The position numbers and the translations under genes were made by a program. 64,000 bases of DNA from the NCBI RefSeq assembly GCF_001481295.1, contig NZ_LOPS01000042.1, positions 1-64,000 on the forward strand, given 5' to 3'. The number at the start of each line of letters is the position of its first letter. The stretch's first letter is position 1. Positions 26,530-34,643 of the stretch are shown one piece after another. This DNA comes from Candidatus Methanomethylophilus sp. 1R26. Its GTDB lineage: Archaea; Thermoplasmatota; Thermoplasmata; Methanomassiliicoccales; Methanomethylophilaceae. The notes under the pieces were generated by a model. That model was given only the letters and a program-made list of their open reading frames with translations, was not told the origin of the DNA and ran no database searches.

Positions 26530-27673
26530 CTCATCTATCTTGCTTGGTGATTTGTGTTTCTTTGTCCATGAAACATGTGATTGTTCCTTTGTTGATCCGG
26601 AGACTTACGTATCTACTGATTCGATGCTCCCTGATAAAGCAGGCATTACTCAGGCCGAATCAATTCCCTTAACTGGTACCGTTAGCAAATATCAACCAAA
26701 AGATGTCCTTCTATCAAACATAAGGCCATATTTCAAGAAAATATGGCAATCTACTAGAAATGGGACCTGTTCCAACGATGTATTGGTTATTAGAGCTAAA
26801 GATGAGCGCATTTCTGATTATTTGTTTGCATTATTGTCTGAAGATCGGTTCTTTGATCATGTGATGCTCGGTTCTAAAGGGACCAAAATGCCTCGTGGGG
26901 ATAAGGAACAGATTCTCACGTACACTGTATGCGATCTACCCTTTTCGGAAATGTTAGCTATTGGTGGTTGGTTTTCACTAATCAATCAAAAAATCTCCTG
27001 TAATCAGGCAATAAATGATAATTTAATGAAGAGTGCAAGGGCAGCCTTCAGTGAAATGATGGATACATCAGAACTGTCAAGTGGTGTGTTATCAGATGTT
27101 GTATCAATCACCATGGGCCAGTCCCCTCCTGGGGAAAGTCTATCAGAAGATGATGCGGGCACACTCTTCTACCAAGGTCGTGCTGAGTTTGGACCAGTAT
27201 TCCCAACACCCAGATTATACACAAGCGATCCAAGACGTATGGCCAAACAAGGTTCCATACTGATGAGTGTCAGAGCACCTGTTGGTGACATCAATGTGGC
27301 ATTAGAGAGATGCTGTATTGGTAGAGGTCTGGCTGCTATTGAATCAAATAATGGAATGCAAGGTTTTGTTCATTATCTGATGGATTATCTAAAGCCGAAA
27401 CTGGATGTATTCAATGGCGATGGCACGGTGTTCGGATCAATCAATAAAGAATCGGTCAACGGTTTGGAAATATCACTACCTGAACAGAAATCTATTGAAC
27501 AATTCAATAAGTATGCAGAGAAAGTAGATGCGGAGATAAGATCCAATCACTTGGAGATGTTGAAATTATCTGAAATTCGTGATTATCTTTTGCCCAAATT
27601 GATGTCCGGTGAGATCGACGTTTCTACCTTGAAGATGCCAACTAAATATTCATTTAACTCAGCAAATAAGTGA
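26519..27673 (+). CDS. hsdS: Type I specificity subunit, two recognition domains (modules B and C)
   Basis: A 384-residue DNA-specificity subunit that directs HsdM/HsdR. Module B (about residues 5-155) ends in the central helix with INDNLMKSARAAFSEMM; module C (about 170-340) starts SSGVLSDVVSITMGQSPPGE and ends with LRD-type helix EIRDYLLPKLMSGEIDVSTL. The only in-frame start is TTG at 26519 with GGGGG upstream acting as a possible ribosome site. GC is well below the window average. Its C module lies between the direct/inverted copies of the 15-bp site and can be exchanged with the silent copy at 28.7-29.4 kb. Confidence 0.85.
   Translation: MPPNSSILLGDLCFFVHETCDCSFVDPETYVSTDSMLPDKAGITQAESIPLTGTVSKYQPKDVLLSNIRPYFKKIWQSTRNGTCSNDVLVIRAKDERISDYLFALLSEDRFFDHVMLGSKGTKMPRGDKEQILTYTVCDLPFSEMLAIGGWFSLINQKISCNQAINDNLMKSARAAFSEMMDTSELSSGVLSDVVSITMGQSPPGESLSEDDAGTLFYQGRAEFGPVFPTPRLYTSDPRRMAKQGSILMSVRAPVGDINVALERCCIGRGLAAIESNNGMQGFVHYLMDYLKPKLDVFNGDGTVFGSINKESVNGLEISLPEQKSIEQFNKYAEKVDAEIRSNHLEMLKLSEIRDYLLPKLMSGEIDVSTLKMPTKYSFNSANK
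27011..27025 (+). repeat. hsdS recombination-site candidate, copy 2
   Basis: Second exact ATAAATGATAATTTA at the Ile-Asn-Asp-Asn-Leu position, between modules B and C of the complete hsdS. Direct with copy 1, inverted with copy 3. Confidence 0.75.
27636..27655 (+). repeat. 20-bp repeat at the hsdS 3' end, left copy
   Basis: TGCCAACTAAATATTCATTT, coding for the last residues of HsdS (PTKYSF). Its exact inverted copy is at 28766-28785; the pair flanks the recombinase gene. Confidence 0.8.
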
Positions 27674-27781
27674 TTTGATACTTAACAAAATAGGAATCAA
27701 ACATGATCATGAACGGAAAAAGTGGCCAGTTCTGGCTGTCCCGTCGGTAAACATTCATTGGAGAAGACAACTCATTAGCGC

Positions 27782-28756
27782 ATGACTCTGAAGGAGGATC
27801 TCAGGAATAGTCTGACAGGAAAAATCGACGAACTCAGCATATCCATCGTTATGGTGGAATTATCGCTGCTGTTGGATAAATCTGAGAACAGGAAAGAACA
27901 TTACCCCGGAGACGGAAATATCAAACTTCTTCAAGCCTTCTTATCTTCAAAGCGCTTGGAAGGATGTTCAGAAAAAACTCTGAACTACTACCAATCCACC
28001 ATTGGCATGATGATTTCAGAATTGGAAATATCCCTGACTGAGATGAGCACCGATGACATCCGGAACTACCTGTCGGATTATCAATCGCGGCGCGGATCCA
28101 GCAAAGTTACCATCGACAACATCCGCCGCATATTCTCCAGCTTCTTCTCATGGTTGGAAGATGAAGAATATATCCTGAAAAGCCCCGTCAGACGCATCCA
28201 CAAGGTTAAATTCGGTCGCACTGTCAAAGACACATTCTCCGATGAGGACATCGAAAGACTGAGAGACGGCTGCGAGAACACAAGGAATCTTGCCATCATC
28301 GATACGCTGATATCGACCGGAATGAGGGTAGGCGAGTTGGTACGGCTCAATCGGTCGGACATCGATTTCAATGAAAGGGAAAGCGTCGTATTCGGAAAAG
28401 GCGGGAGTGAGCGCAAGGTTTACTTCGACGCCAGAACAAAACTTCATCTGAAAGATTATCTAGATCGGCGCTCAGATGATAACCCGGCACTTTTCGTCAC
28501 ATTGCATAATCCAGTCAAGAGGATCAGCATAAACGGTGTGGAAACCATGCTGAAATCACTGGAAAAAATTACCGGAGTAGAAGATATTCACCCACATAAG
28601 TTCAGGCGTACGATGGCGACCCGCGCGATTGATAAAGGTATGCCTATAGAACAAGTTCAGAAACTCTTAGGCCATGTGAGGATTGATACAACTCTCCATT
28701 ACGCTATGGTTAATCAGGAAAATGTGAAGAATGCACACAAGAAGTACGTAGCCTAA
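27782..28756 (+). CDS. Tyrosine recombinase between inverted hsdS genes
   Basis: Site-specific recombinase of 324 residues. The N-terminal SAM-like core-binding domain (EKTLNYYQSTIGMMISEL) is followed by the catalytic domain with Arg in STGMRVGELVRL, Lys in FGKGGSERKV, HPHKFRRTMAT (His-x-x-Arg), LLGHVRIDTT (His) and nucleophile Tyr in TLHYAMVN. All catalytic residues are present. Its position inside a 20-bp inverted repeat and between inverted hsdS copies strongly suggests that it inverts the specificity modules rather than integrating an element. The stop is TAA. Confidence 0.9.
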   Translation: MTLKEDLRNSLTGKIDELSISIVMVELSLLLDKSENRKEHYPGDGNIKLLQAFLSSKRLEGCSEKTLNYYQSTIGMMISELEISLTEMSTDDIRNYLSDYQSRRGSSKVTIDNIRRIFSSFFSWLEDEEYILKSPVRRIHKVKFGRTVKDTFSDEDIERLRDGCENTRNLAIIDTLISTGMRVGELVRLNRSDIDFNERESVVFGKGGSERKVYFDARTKLHLKDYLDRRSDDNPALFVTLHNPVKRISINGVETMLKSLEKITGVEDIHPHKFRRTMATRAIDKGMPIEQVQKLLGHVRIDTTLHYAMVNQENVKNAHKKYVA

Positions 28757-28765
28757 TAGCCTACC

Positions 28766-28785
28766 AAATGAATATTTAGTTGGCA
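28766..28785 (-). repeat. 20-bp repeat at the silent hsdS 3' end, right copy
   Basis: Exact inverted copy of 27636-27655. The pair lies 1.1 kb apart around the recombinase gene. Confidence 0.8.
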
Positions 28786-29403
28786 ATGTCAGAGTCGAAA
28801 CATCAATTTCTCCAGACAATAATTTGGGTATAAGTTGATCCCTAATTGTCTTAAGAGCATCACATTGAGTTGCATTATTACGATATAGTTCGAATAAACA
28901 TGCAATTTTTGAGGAAAACTCTATTACCACATCCTCTGGCGGGATAATTATTGGGACGGTCTTCATATTTGATTGACTAATTTTGGGCTGTACTGCTCCA
29001 GTGATTATCGAATTCACGCTAAGACGTGGCATAGAAGATAAAGAGAATCTACGGTGTATCCTTTTTCCCCTGTTAAGATGTGTGCATGGTTGTTGACCCA
29101 GAATTTTCCAAATACATATTGGAGTATGGGGCCCCCAAACTCATTAACCACAGTCCCATCTTCACCCAAAAGAAGATACACTCCGTCAAAAAGATAGCTA
29201 TCAACATAATCTGTGACTGATGCAGCACCATAGTATGGATATATCTTGGCACGTTCAGAACGTTCTTTAGCAGATAGTGGCACTCTCTTGGAATCATGCA
29301 CTTCAATTATATCTCCCAATTGCCCCAAGGTCCAACCATCAGGCAGATCATCACCACAAACATATGGGAAATAACAATCGTACAGCAAATTTGCGATTTC
29401 GAG

Positions 29404-29418
29404 TAAATTATCATTTAT
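29404..29418 (-). repeat. hsdS recombination-site candidate, copy 3 (inverted)
   Basis: ATAAATGATAATTTA on the minus strand, nine codons into the silent hsdS, at the same Ile-Asn-Asp-Asn-Leu position as copies 1 and 2. Confidence 0.75.
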
Positions 29419-29446
29419 CCGTATATGCAGGAATTTCGATTTCACT

Positions 29447-29540
29447 AATTATTTAGGTATTATTTGGCTATTAATACCTAAATTAAATAAATACAATGTC
29501 TTTTTTTCAGTATTTATCATTAAATATTACCTAAATAATT
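29447..29540. promoter_or_regulatory. Operator-like repeats upstream of the Fic gene
   Basis: AATTATTTAGGTA (29447-29459) and TACCTAAATAATT (29528-29540) are perfect inverted copies. A third half-site, AATACCTAAATT, lies near 29473-29484. All are in a 100-base AT-rich gap immediately before the Fic start, where the promoter must be. The Fic protein ends in a winged-helix-like domain that could bind them. Confidence 0.6.
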
Positions 29541-29545
29541 GATCG

Positions 29546-30586
29546 ATGATGCACAGATTCGACTATTCGGAGATACTCGGCGACATACCGCAGGATATAA
29601 CGAAGATGCTGGCCGAGATTGCCGGGATACGCTCGCTGGAGTGCATACGCCGCGCGAAATACCCGAAGGACTATGCCAAGATGGAAGGCATCGCCAAACT
29701 GGCCTCGGTCAAGTACTCCAACGAGATCGAGGGCATAGTAACGTCCGATGAACGTATCAGAGAGATAGTCGTACGCGGAGGGACCCCGAACAATCATTCC
29801 GAGGAGGAGATCGCAGGATACAGGGATGCCCTTAACCTGATACATACGGAAATCGACTCCCTGAGATTCGACAGGAACACGATCCTGAACCTGCATTCCA
29901 TGCTCAGGACGAAAGGTTCCGATGAACATGCCTTCAAGGACAGGGACAATGTGGTTATCAGCATCGACCAATCGGGGAGGAGGCGCATCGTGTTCGAACC
30001 CGTCCCGGCATCCGAGACCGAAGACTGCATGGAGCAGCTGTGCATAGCGTACCAGGAGCTTTCGACCCAAGGCTATGAACCTCTGCTCTACATACCGTGC
30101 ATCATCCTGGATTATCTCTGCATCCATCCGTTCCTGGACGGCAACGGCAGGACCTCCAGGCTCCTGACGGTATTTCTCCTGTACAAAGAGGGAATCGACA
30201 TATGCAGGTACGTTTCTATGGACGAGCATATATCGTTCACGAAATCGGACTACTACGATTCGCTGCAGAGATCTTCGGCCGGGTGGAAGGAGAACAGATG
30301 GACCTACTTCCCGTTCATCAGATATTTTCTCAGGACCCTGTTAGAATGCTATACGGACATCGACACCAGGTTCGCCATAGTCGACGGGGAAGGCGTCGAC
30401 AGGAAGCAGACCGTCGAAAACGTCCTGAAGAAGAGCTCCGCACCGATGTCGCTGAAGCAGATACACATGGTCCTCAGGGACATCAGCATATACACCGTAC
30501 AGAAGGCAGTGAAGGATCTGATGGCCGAGGGCAAGATCGAGAAAATCGGCAATACCAAAGGCGCGCGCTATATCTACAAACACTGA
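29546..30586 (+). CDS. Fic family protein with inhibitory motif and C-terminal winged helix
   Basis: AMP-transferase-type Fic protein of 346 residues. The catalytic loop is HPFLDGNGRTSR (about 197), complete with His and both Arg. The N-terminal inhibitory helix KYSNEIEG (about 57-64) matches (S/T)xxxE(G/N), so it is a self-inhibited class II enzyme. The last 60 residues (PMSLKQIHMVLRDISIYTVQ ... ARYIYK) form a winged helix. Such Fic-wHTH proteins probably regulate their own genes; the protein target is unknown. It lies beside the type I locus in the defence region. Confidence 0.9.
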   Translation: MMHRFDYSEILGDIPQDITKMLAEIAGIRSLECIRRAKYPKDYAKMEGIAKLASVKYSNEIEGIVTSDERIREIVVRGGTPNNHSEEEIAGYRDALNLIHTEIDSLRFDRNTILNLHSMLRTKGSDEHAFKDRDNVVISIDQSGRRRIVFEPVPASETEDCMEQLCIAYQELSTQGYEPLLYIPCIILDYLCIHPFLDGNGRTSRLLTVFLLYKEGIDICRYVSMDEHISFTKSDYYDSLQRSSAGWKENRWTYFPFIRYFLRTLLECYTDIDTRFAIVDGEGVDRKQTVENVLKKSSAPMSLKQIHMVLRDISIYTVQKAVKDLMAEGKIEKIGNTKGARYIYKH

Positions 30587-30678
30587 GGAACGGCCGTTCA
30601 GTTCTCCGCACATGACCTGCAGCCAATCAGAATATCGATCGTTGCCGTTGAAACCGGCTGCCAAACCCGTTTCCCTCT

Positions 30679-31960
30679 TCACGGACCCAGCACTGTCGGC
30701 GGGATGACATAAACGCCGTCGTCTCTGCGATATGCTGCATCGGTCATCCCGCAGATGACGCACAGGAACTCCGGCGGCCTCCCGTTCTCCTGATCGCGTA
30801 TCTTCGTGTCCATCTTCAGAAGGGATCTCGCACCTTCGTCTATCTCATGTGCCCCCGTCTTCATCTCGAAGGCACCCCACTTACCGTCCGGAAATTCCGC
30901 AACGGCATCTATCTCGTTCCCGTCCCCGTCACGGTAGTGCATCACTTTGCCGTCGTACATCATGGCGTATGCCTTCAGTTCGTGAACGCACAGGGCCTCG
31001 AACAGATATCCGAACGAATTAAGGTCATTGATGTACGATTCCGTGTTCATCCCCATAGCGGCGGCGGTGAGGGAGGGGTCGCAAGGTGTCTTTTAGGAGT
31101 TTTCCCGACCCTTACCGAAGACCTCATATTCGGGTTGAAAGCAGGTTGGAAATCGGTGAAATGAAGGCTTTCCAAAACAGAAAGGTATTCATTCAGCGTA
31201 TTATCGGATATCTGCGCATCATCCGGATTCTCCGTCATATCTTTCTTGAGAGCCTTCTTGGATGCAGTAGTGCTTTCGTTGCGTGCCAAAGAGCGGATGA
31301 GACGGAACATCTTGGTCGGATCGCGGTTCACCCCGTCGAAGGATATGTCATTGTTCACCAAGGTTTCTATGTAACCTCTGGCAACCTCCAACGATGCATC
31401 CGCATTCATATCCATGACCCCGGGCCATCCCCCGTGGACGGTGTAATCGACCAGGTCCTTCAGTTCGGCCTCCTGTGTCGCGAAAGAGATCTCGGGACGG
31501 CCAAACAGCCCCCTCAGGGATACCCTGCCGTCCGAGATCCCTCTTTCGAACAGCGTCATGGTCATCATGCGGAGTTCCTTTATGCGACCCGTACCCGAAT
31601 GGACGAATCCTTTCCTGTTGGGCGTTGCGGAGCCGGTAAGCACGTACATCCCCTTCTTCCCGGCATCATCTATCCTATACCTTACAGCATCCCAGATACA
31701 GGGAACGTCCTGCCATTCGTCGATCAGCTGAGGGAGACTGTCCTTGAATATCAGCGTAGGGTCCGTCATCGCCAGTCTGCGGTTCTGATAGTTCCCCTTC
31801 GGGTCCGCGATGAGCGCGGCGCTGTTGCAGCAATTGTATGCGGCCCACGTCTTTCCGCACCATTAGGTCCGGTGATGTTCACAGCACCGAAGAGGGATAG
31901 GGATCTCTTCAGCTCATCATCTATCAGTCTGGGTACGTATCCGTCCCTTCTCAAGGTCAC
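30679..31960 (-). pseudogene. AAA/DUF4143 ATPase, two frame breaks (second of three)
   Basis: About 427 codons in three frame segments. From a GTG at 31960: TLRRDGYVPRLIDDELKRSL, GPNG then (after a shift in the Walker A, near 31862) GKTWAAYNCCNSAALIADPK; Walker B-like LPQLIDEWQDVP; YVLTGSATP; a second shift near 31085 precedes ESYINDLNSFGYLFEALCVH and the nuclease-like core NEIDAVAEFPDGKWGAFEMK. It is the same family as its neighbours but distant in sequence. The breaks may be sequencing errors, so the gene may be functional. Upstream it has 23-bp tandem repeats. Confidence 0.7.
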
Positions 31961-31990
31961 AATCGCATATCCTGTTATCAGGTATGTATG

Positions 31991-32069
31991 ATTGATGGTT
32001 TTTCGGAACTTTCATTGATGAATTTTCGGTAAATTTATTGATATTTTTCAATCAATCTGCTGATTGATT
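31991..32069. repeat. Three 23-bp-spaced tandem repeats plus a palindrome
   Basis: ATTGAT begins at 31991, 32014 and 32037, exactly 23 bases apart; the first two units share ATTGATGnnTTTTCGG. A perfect 8-bp inverted repeat, AATCAATC/GATTGATT (32050-32069), follows. All are just upstream of the broken ATPase start, so they are likely operator sites of its promoter. Confidence 0.6.
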
Positions 32070-32351
32070 CACAGATTATGCCGCGACCCTATAATTGGCC
32101 GAAGTATGACTGCTCTCCGATGCTGCACCCTTGCCGCAGGAGTCGATGCAACAGCATGTGCCAGAATATGAGATTCGGCTCCTGCAATTATCGTTTAGAA
32201 CTCCTAGTGCGATAGCGTCGAATTGCCAGACCAGCTCTGGTTTCCGAAAACAATGCGTGGATTCACAATACGGCCTATTCTCATACTGTCTCGTATCCGC
32301 CGCATAAGGTGTCTTGAATCTGGGCTCAGAAGGACCTCTGATCCCTATCAT
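32070..32351. other. Unassigned stretch
   Basis: Between the repeats and the end of the third ATPase gene. A short Cys-rich frame starts at 32078 on the plus strand (MPRPYNWPKYDCSPM...) and stops at a TAG after 45 codons; a 91-codon frame lies on the minus strand. Neither shows a recognisable family or ribosome site. It may be decayed coding DNA. Confidence 0.3.
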
Positions 32352-33701
32352 TCACAGACATACGACCATGTATATGGGCAAATACAGCAGATTGCCTTCC
32401 TTCCTCAGGTCTTTTGTATGAAGGACGTAGCATTGCCCAAGTTGTTTGCTGTAAACATCCATCAGATAATCCAGTGAAGAATGCTCTGTGCTCTTCCCTG
32501 TTTTCACCTCGACGGCAGATATTCTCTTGCCTTCTTTGATGAGGAAATCCACCTCGGACCTGTTCTTGCTGATGGTCCCGTCCTCCCTCTTCTTGTAAAA
32601 TGTGTGGAAGAACAGCTTATGCCCATTGGCCCTCAGGGCCTGCGCCACGACATTCTCCGCGAACATCCCCTCATTGATATGCAAACGGTCCTGAAGAATA
32701 TCGATATAGATCTCATTCTCCGTCAGCGTTCCGCTATCGATGGCCATGCTCACCAATAACCCTGTATCGCCGAAATACAGCTTCATAGTCGACAGTTCCC
32801 TGTTAAGTCCCAGCGCGATGCTTGGCTCGCTGGAATTGTAGCAGATGTTCACGACCATAGAATCCTCGAGCCAATAGATCGGATCCTCATAGTTGGAGAA
32901 CTTGCCGTTCTTATCTATATCGGCCAGATTGAAGACCTTGTCGTGTTTTGACAGCTCAGCAGGTATCGCTTCGTACAATGCGGCCGTCTTCCTCTTGTTG
33001 GCCTTCGCCAGTCTGCCGATGTCCTCTTTGTAGAGACTTATTATCTGCCTCTTGACGCGTTCGACTTTGGAGAAGTCCTTCGATGATGCATACTCCTTCA
33101 CTGCCATGGGCATGCCGCCGACGATCATGTATCTCCTGAAGGTGTCCAGGAATGAAGAATGAAGGTCGTCTCCCAGCGGTTTATGGGATTCGAAATGCTC
33201 CCGTATAGCCGGCACGGTGACCACATCTCCCATCGCCCAGCAGAACTCCTCGAAGTCCATAGGGTACATCTGCATCTTCTCTTCCTCGGACGGAATGATT
33301 ATGTTCTTCACGTTCTCGTGAATGGAAATCAGCGAACCTGTTTCGATGTAATCGTATCTGCCGTCCTCCACCAGGAACTTGATGGCCTCCCTGGCCCGCG
33401 GCCATTTTTGGACCTCGTCGAATATTATCAGCGTATTCCTTTCGACGAATCTCGTGGCGGTGAGATTGGACAGCTTCTGGAGAAGCATCGGTATGTCGTG
33501 AACGTCGTTTATGAAAAGGTTCTTGATCCTTGGAGAAGCGTTGCTGAAGTTGATGAGCACGTAGGAAGCGTATTCATTCCTGCCGAATTCCTCCACGATG
33601 TAGCTCTTGCCGACACGGCGAGCGCCTTCGATGAGCAGCGCAGTCCTTCCGTTGCTCTCTTTCTTCCATTGTACCAGGCGGTCGTAGATCTTCCTTTTCA
33701 C
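32352..33701 (-). CDS. AAA ATPase with DUF4143 domain (third of three)
   Basis: A 449-residue intact member of the family. Walker A IEGARRVGKSYIVEEF (about 24-38), Walker B NTLIIFDEVQKW, sensor YIETGSLISI, DUF4143 region LYFGDTGLLVSMAID, and a PD-(D/E)xK-like end NRSEVDFLIKEGKRISAVEV. The presence of three divergent paralogues within 15 kb is notable. The promoter region carries direct repeats (33749-33795). Confidence 0.88.
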   Translation of the reverse strand: MKRKIYDRLVQWKKESNGRTALLIEGARRVGKSYIVEEFGRNEYASYVLINFSNASPRIKNLFINDVHDIPMLLQKLSNLTATRFVERNTLIIFDEVQKWPRAREAIKFLVEDGRYDYIETGSLISIHENVKNIIIPSEEEKMQMYPMDFEEFCWAMGDVVTVPAIREHFESHKPLGDDLHSSFLDTFRRYMIVGGMPMAVKEYASSKDFSKVERVKRQIISLYKEDIGRLAKANKRKTAALYEAIPAELSKHDKVFNLADIDKNGKFSNYEDPIYWLEDSMVVNICYNSSEPSIALGLNRELSTMKLYFGDTGLLVSMAIDSGTLTENEIYIDILQDRLHINEGMFAENVVAQALRANGHKLFFHTFYKKREDGTISKNRSEVDFLIKEGKRISAVEVKTGKSTEHSSLDYLMDVYSKQLGQCYVLHTKDLRKEGNLLYLPIYMVVCL

Positions 33702-33748
33702 GTATGGAGATATTCCTCGTTCCTTAATATATGATTGTATGAATTCTT

Positions 33749-33795
33749 CCTGTTTCCTTAAACAAAATTATCGTGATTTCTCCTGTTTCCTTAAA
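33749..33795. promoter_or_regulatory. Direct repeats upstream of the third ATPase gene
   Basis: CCTGTTTCCTTAAA occurs at 33749-33762 and 33782-33795, 33 bases apart, in the AT-rich leader of the minus-strand ATPase gene; weaker TTCCTTAA/TTCCTAAA copies flank them. Operator-like. Confidence 0.5.
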
Positions 33796-33987
33796 ATACA
33801 GTCCGATTCAAAAAACGGTCCGCTGGTTCCTAAACAGTACCCTATCGTTACCAAGAGAATACACAGTGGCACAATGTTTTGCTAACCGCTGTTCCGCTGC
33901 CGGAGGCCCGTTCGGACCTGCCGAACCCATGGGGACCACTGCCGGAGCATCCCTTTCCGGCCGATTGCATTCGACCGGACGGCCGCG

Positions 33988-34643
33988 TCACATCCTCTTG
34001 AAACCGCGCCTGATCCATTGTGTTATCGACTTGAACCCGTAGCGCAGGGTCTCGCCTAAATGCCTGCTGGCGCTCTGGGCGGTGGCCTTGTTGTCCATGA
34101 TGGCCTGCACGACCTCCTGCCAGGTCTCCAGGCCGTCGGGCAGGGTCACGTGCCCCCAGCCGATGCGGTGCGGGGAATGGGCGTCCGAGCCGGCGGTGAT
34201 CGGCTTCCCGATGCTCTTGGCCAGCTTCATGGACCTCCTGTTGGCGCTCGGTATGGAGCGCGCGTTCATCGCCTCGATCCCGTCGAACGGGTACTCCCGG
34301 GTGTTCTTCTCCCCCAGGCCGGACCACCACCTGTAGGGGTGGGCCGCGAAGGCATATCCTCCGGCCTCATGGATGGCATCGATGGTCTCCTGGATCGACA
34401 TCCCCTGGGGGATCAGCCTGTCGATCCCCAGGGCGACGATGTGCCCCTCCGCGGAGGAAACCTCCTCCGCGGGGATGACGATGACCTTCCCGTTGTCCTT
34501 CAGGATGTCGAACGCCTTGAACTCGTTGTGGTCGGTGACGGCGACGCACCCTAAGCCCTTCTCGACGCACTGCTCGATCACCTGCTCCGGGGTGGACTTG
34601 CCGTCCTCGAGAAGCAGGTGTGCACATGGAGATCCGCCTTCAT
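33988..34643 (-). CDS. PHP-domain phosphoesterase (one frameshift)
   Basis: Metal-dependent phosphoesterase of about 218 residues. The start overlaps the metG stop (ATGA). The N-terminal motif MKADLHVHTCFSR is followed by a lost base near 34605, then DGKSTPEQVIEQCVEKGLGC; other metal ligands are AVTDHNEFKA, AAHPYRWW and AGSDAHSPHRIG. Family members act on phosphorylated small molecules or nucleotides. A paralogue with an internal TAG is at 44.9 kb. Confidence 0.8.

Larger units (their letters stand above)
26491..29418. other. Invertible hsdS shuffling locus
   Basis: The unit contains modules B and C, the recombinase and inverted module D, bounded by the 15-bp sites. Inversion between copies 2 and 3 would replace module C by D in the expressed gene; copies 1 and 3 would join A to D; recombination of direct copies 1 and 2 would delete B and give A+C. 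This is inferred from site positions; no rearranged reads are available here. Confidence 0.7.
28667..29445 (-). pseudogene. Silent inverted hsdS module (module D)
   Basis: Reading leftward from the ATG at 29445: KSKFLHIRINDNLLEIANLL, then a second-type recognition domain (DGWTLGQLGDIIEVHDSKRV; ILTGEKGYTVDSLYLL) and the HsdS tail (IRDQLIPKLLSGEIDVSTL, PTKYSF). It has no first domain and no promoter of its own, so it is a storage copy. One missing base near 29030 breaks the frame between CHVL and SVNSIITGAVQPKISQ; given the error rate here the copy may be intact. Homology ends at the 20-bp repeat (28766); the remaining frame is antisense to the recombinase. Confidence 0.8.

Noticed and set aside
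26491-29418. CRISPR array or transposon ends as explanation of the repeats
   Set aside because: The repeats are few, lie inside hsdS coding sequence at equivalent codons, and have no regular spacers or transposase.
32078-32215. Cys-rich 45-residue peptide gene as a second RiPP precursor
   Set aside because: No ribosome site, no modifying enzyme nearby, and no leader-core pattern.
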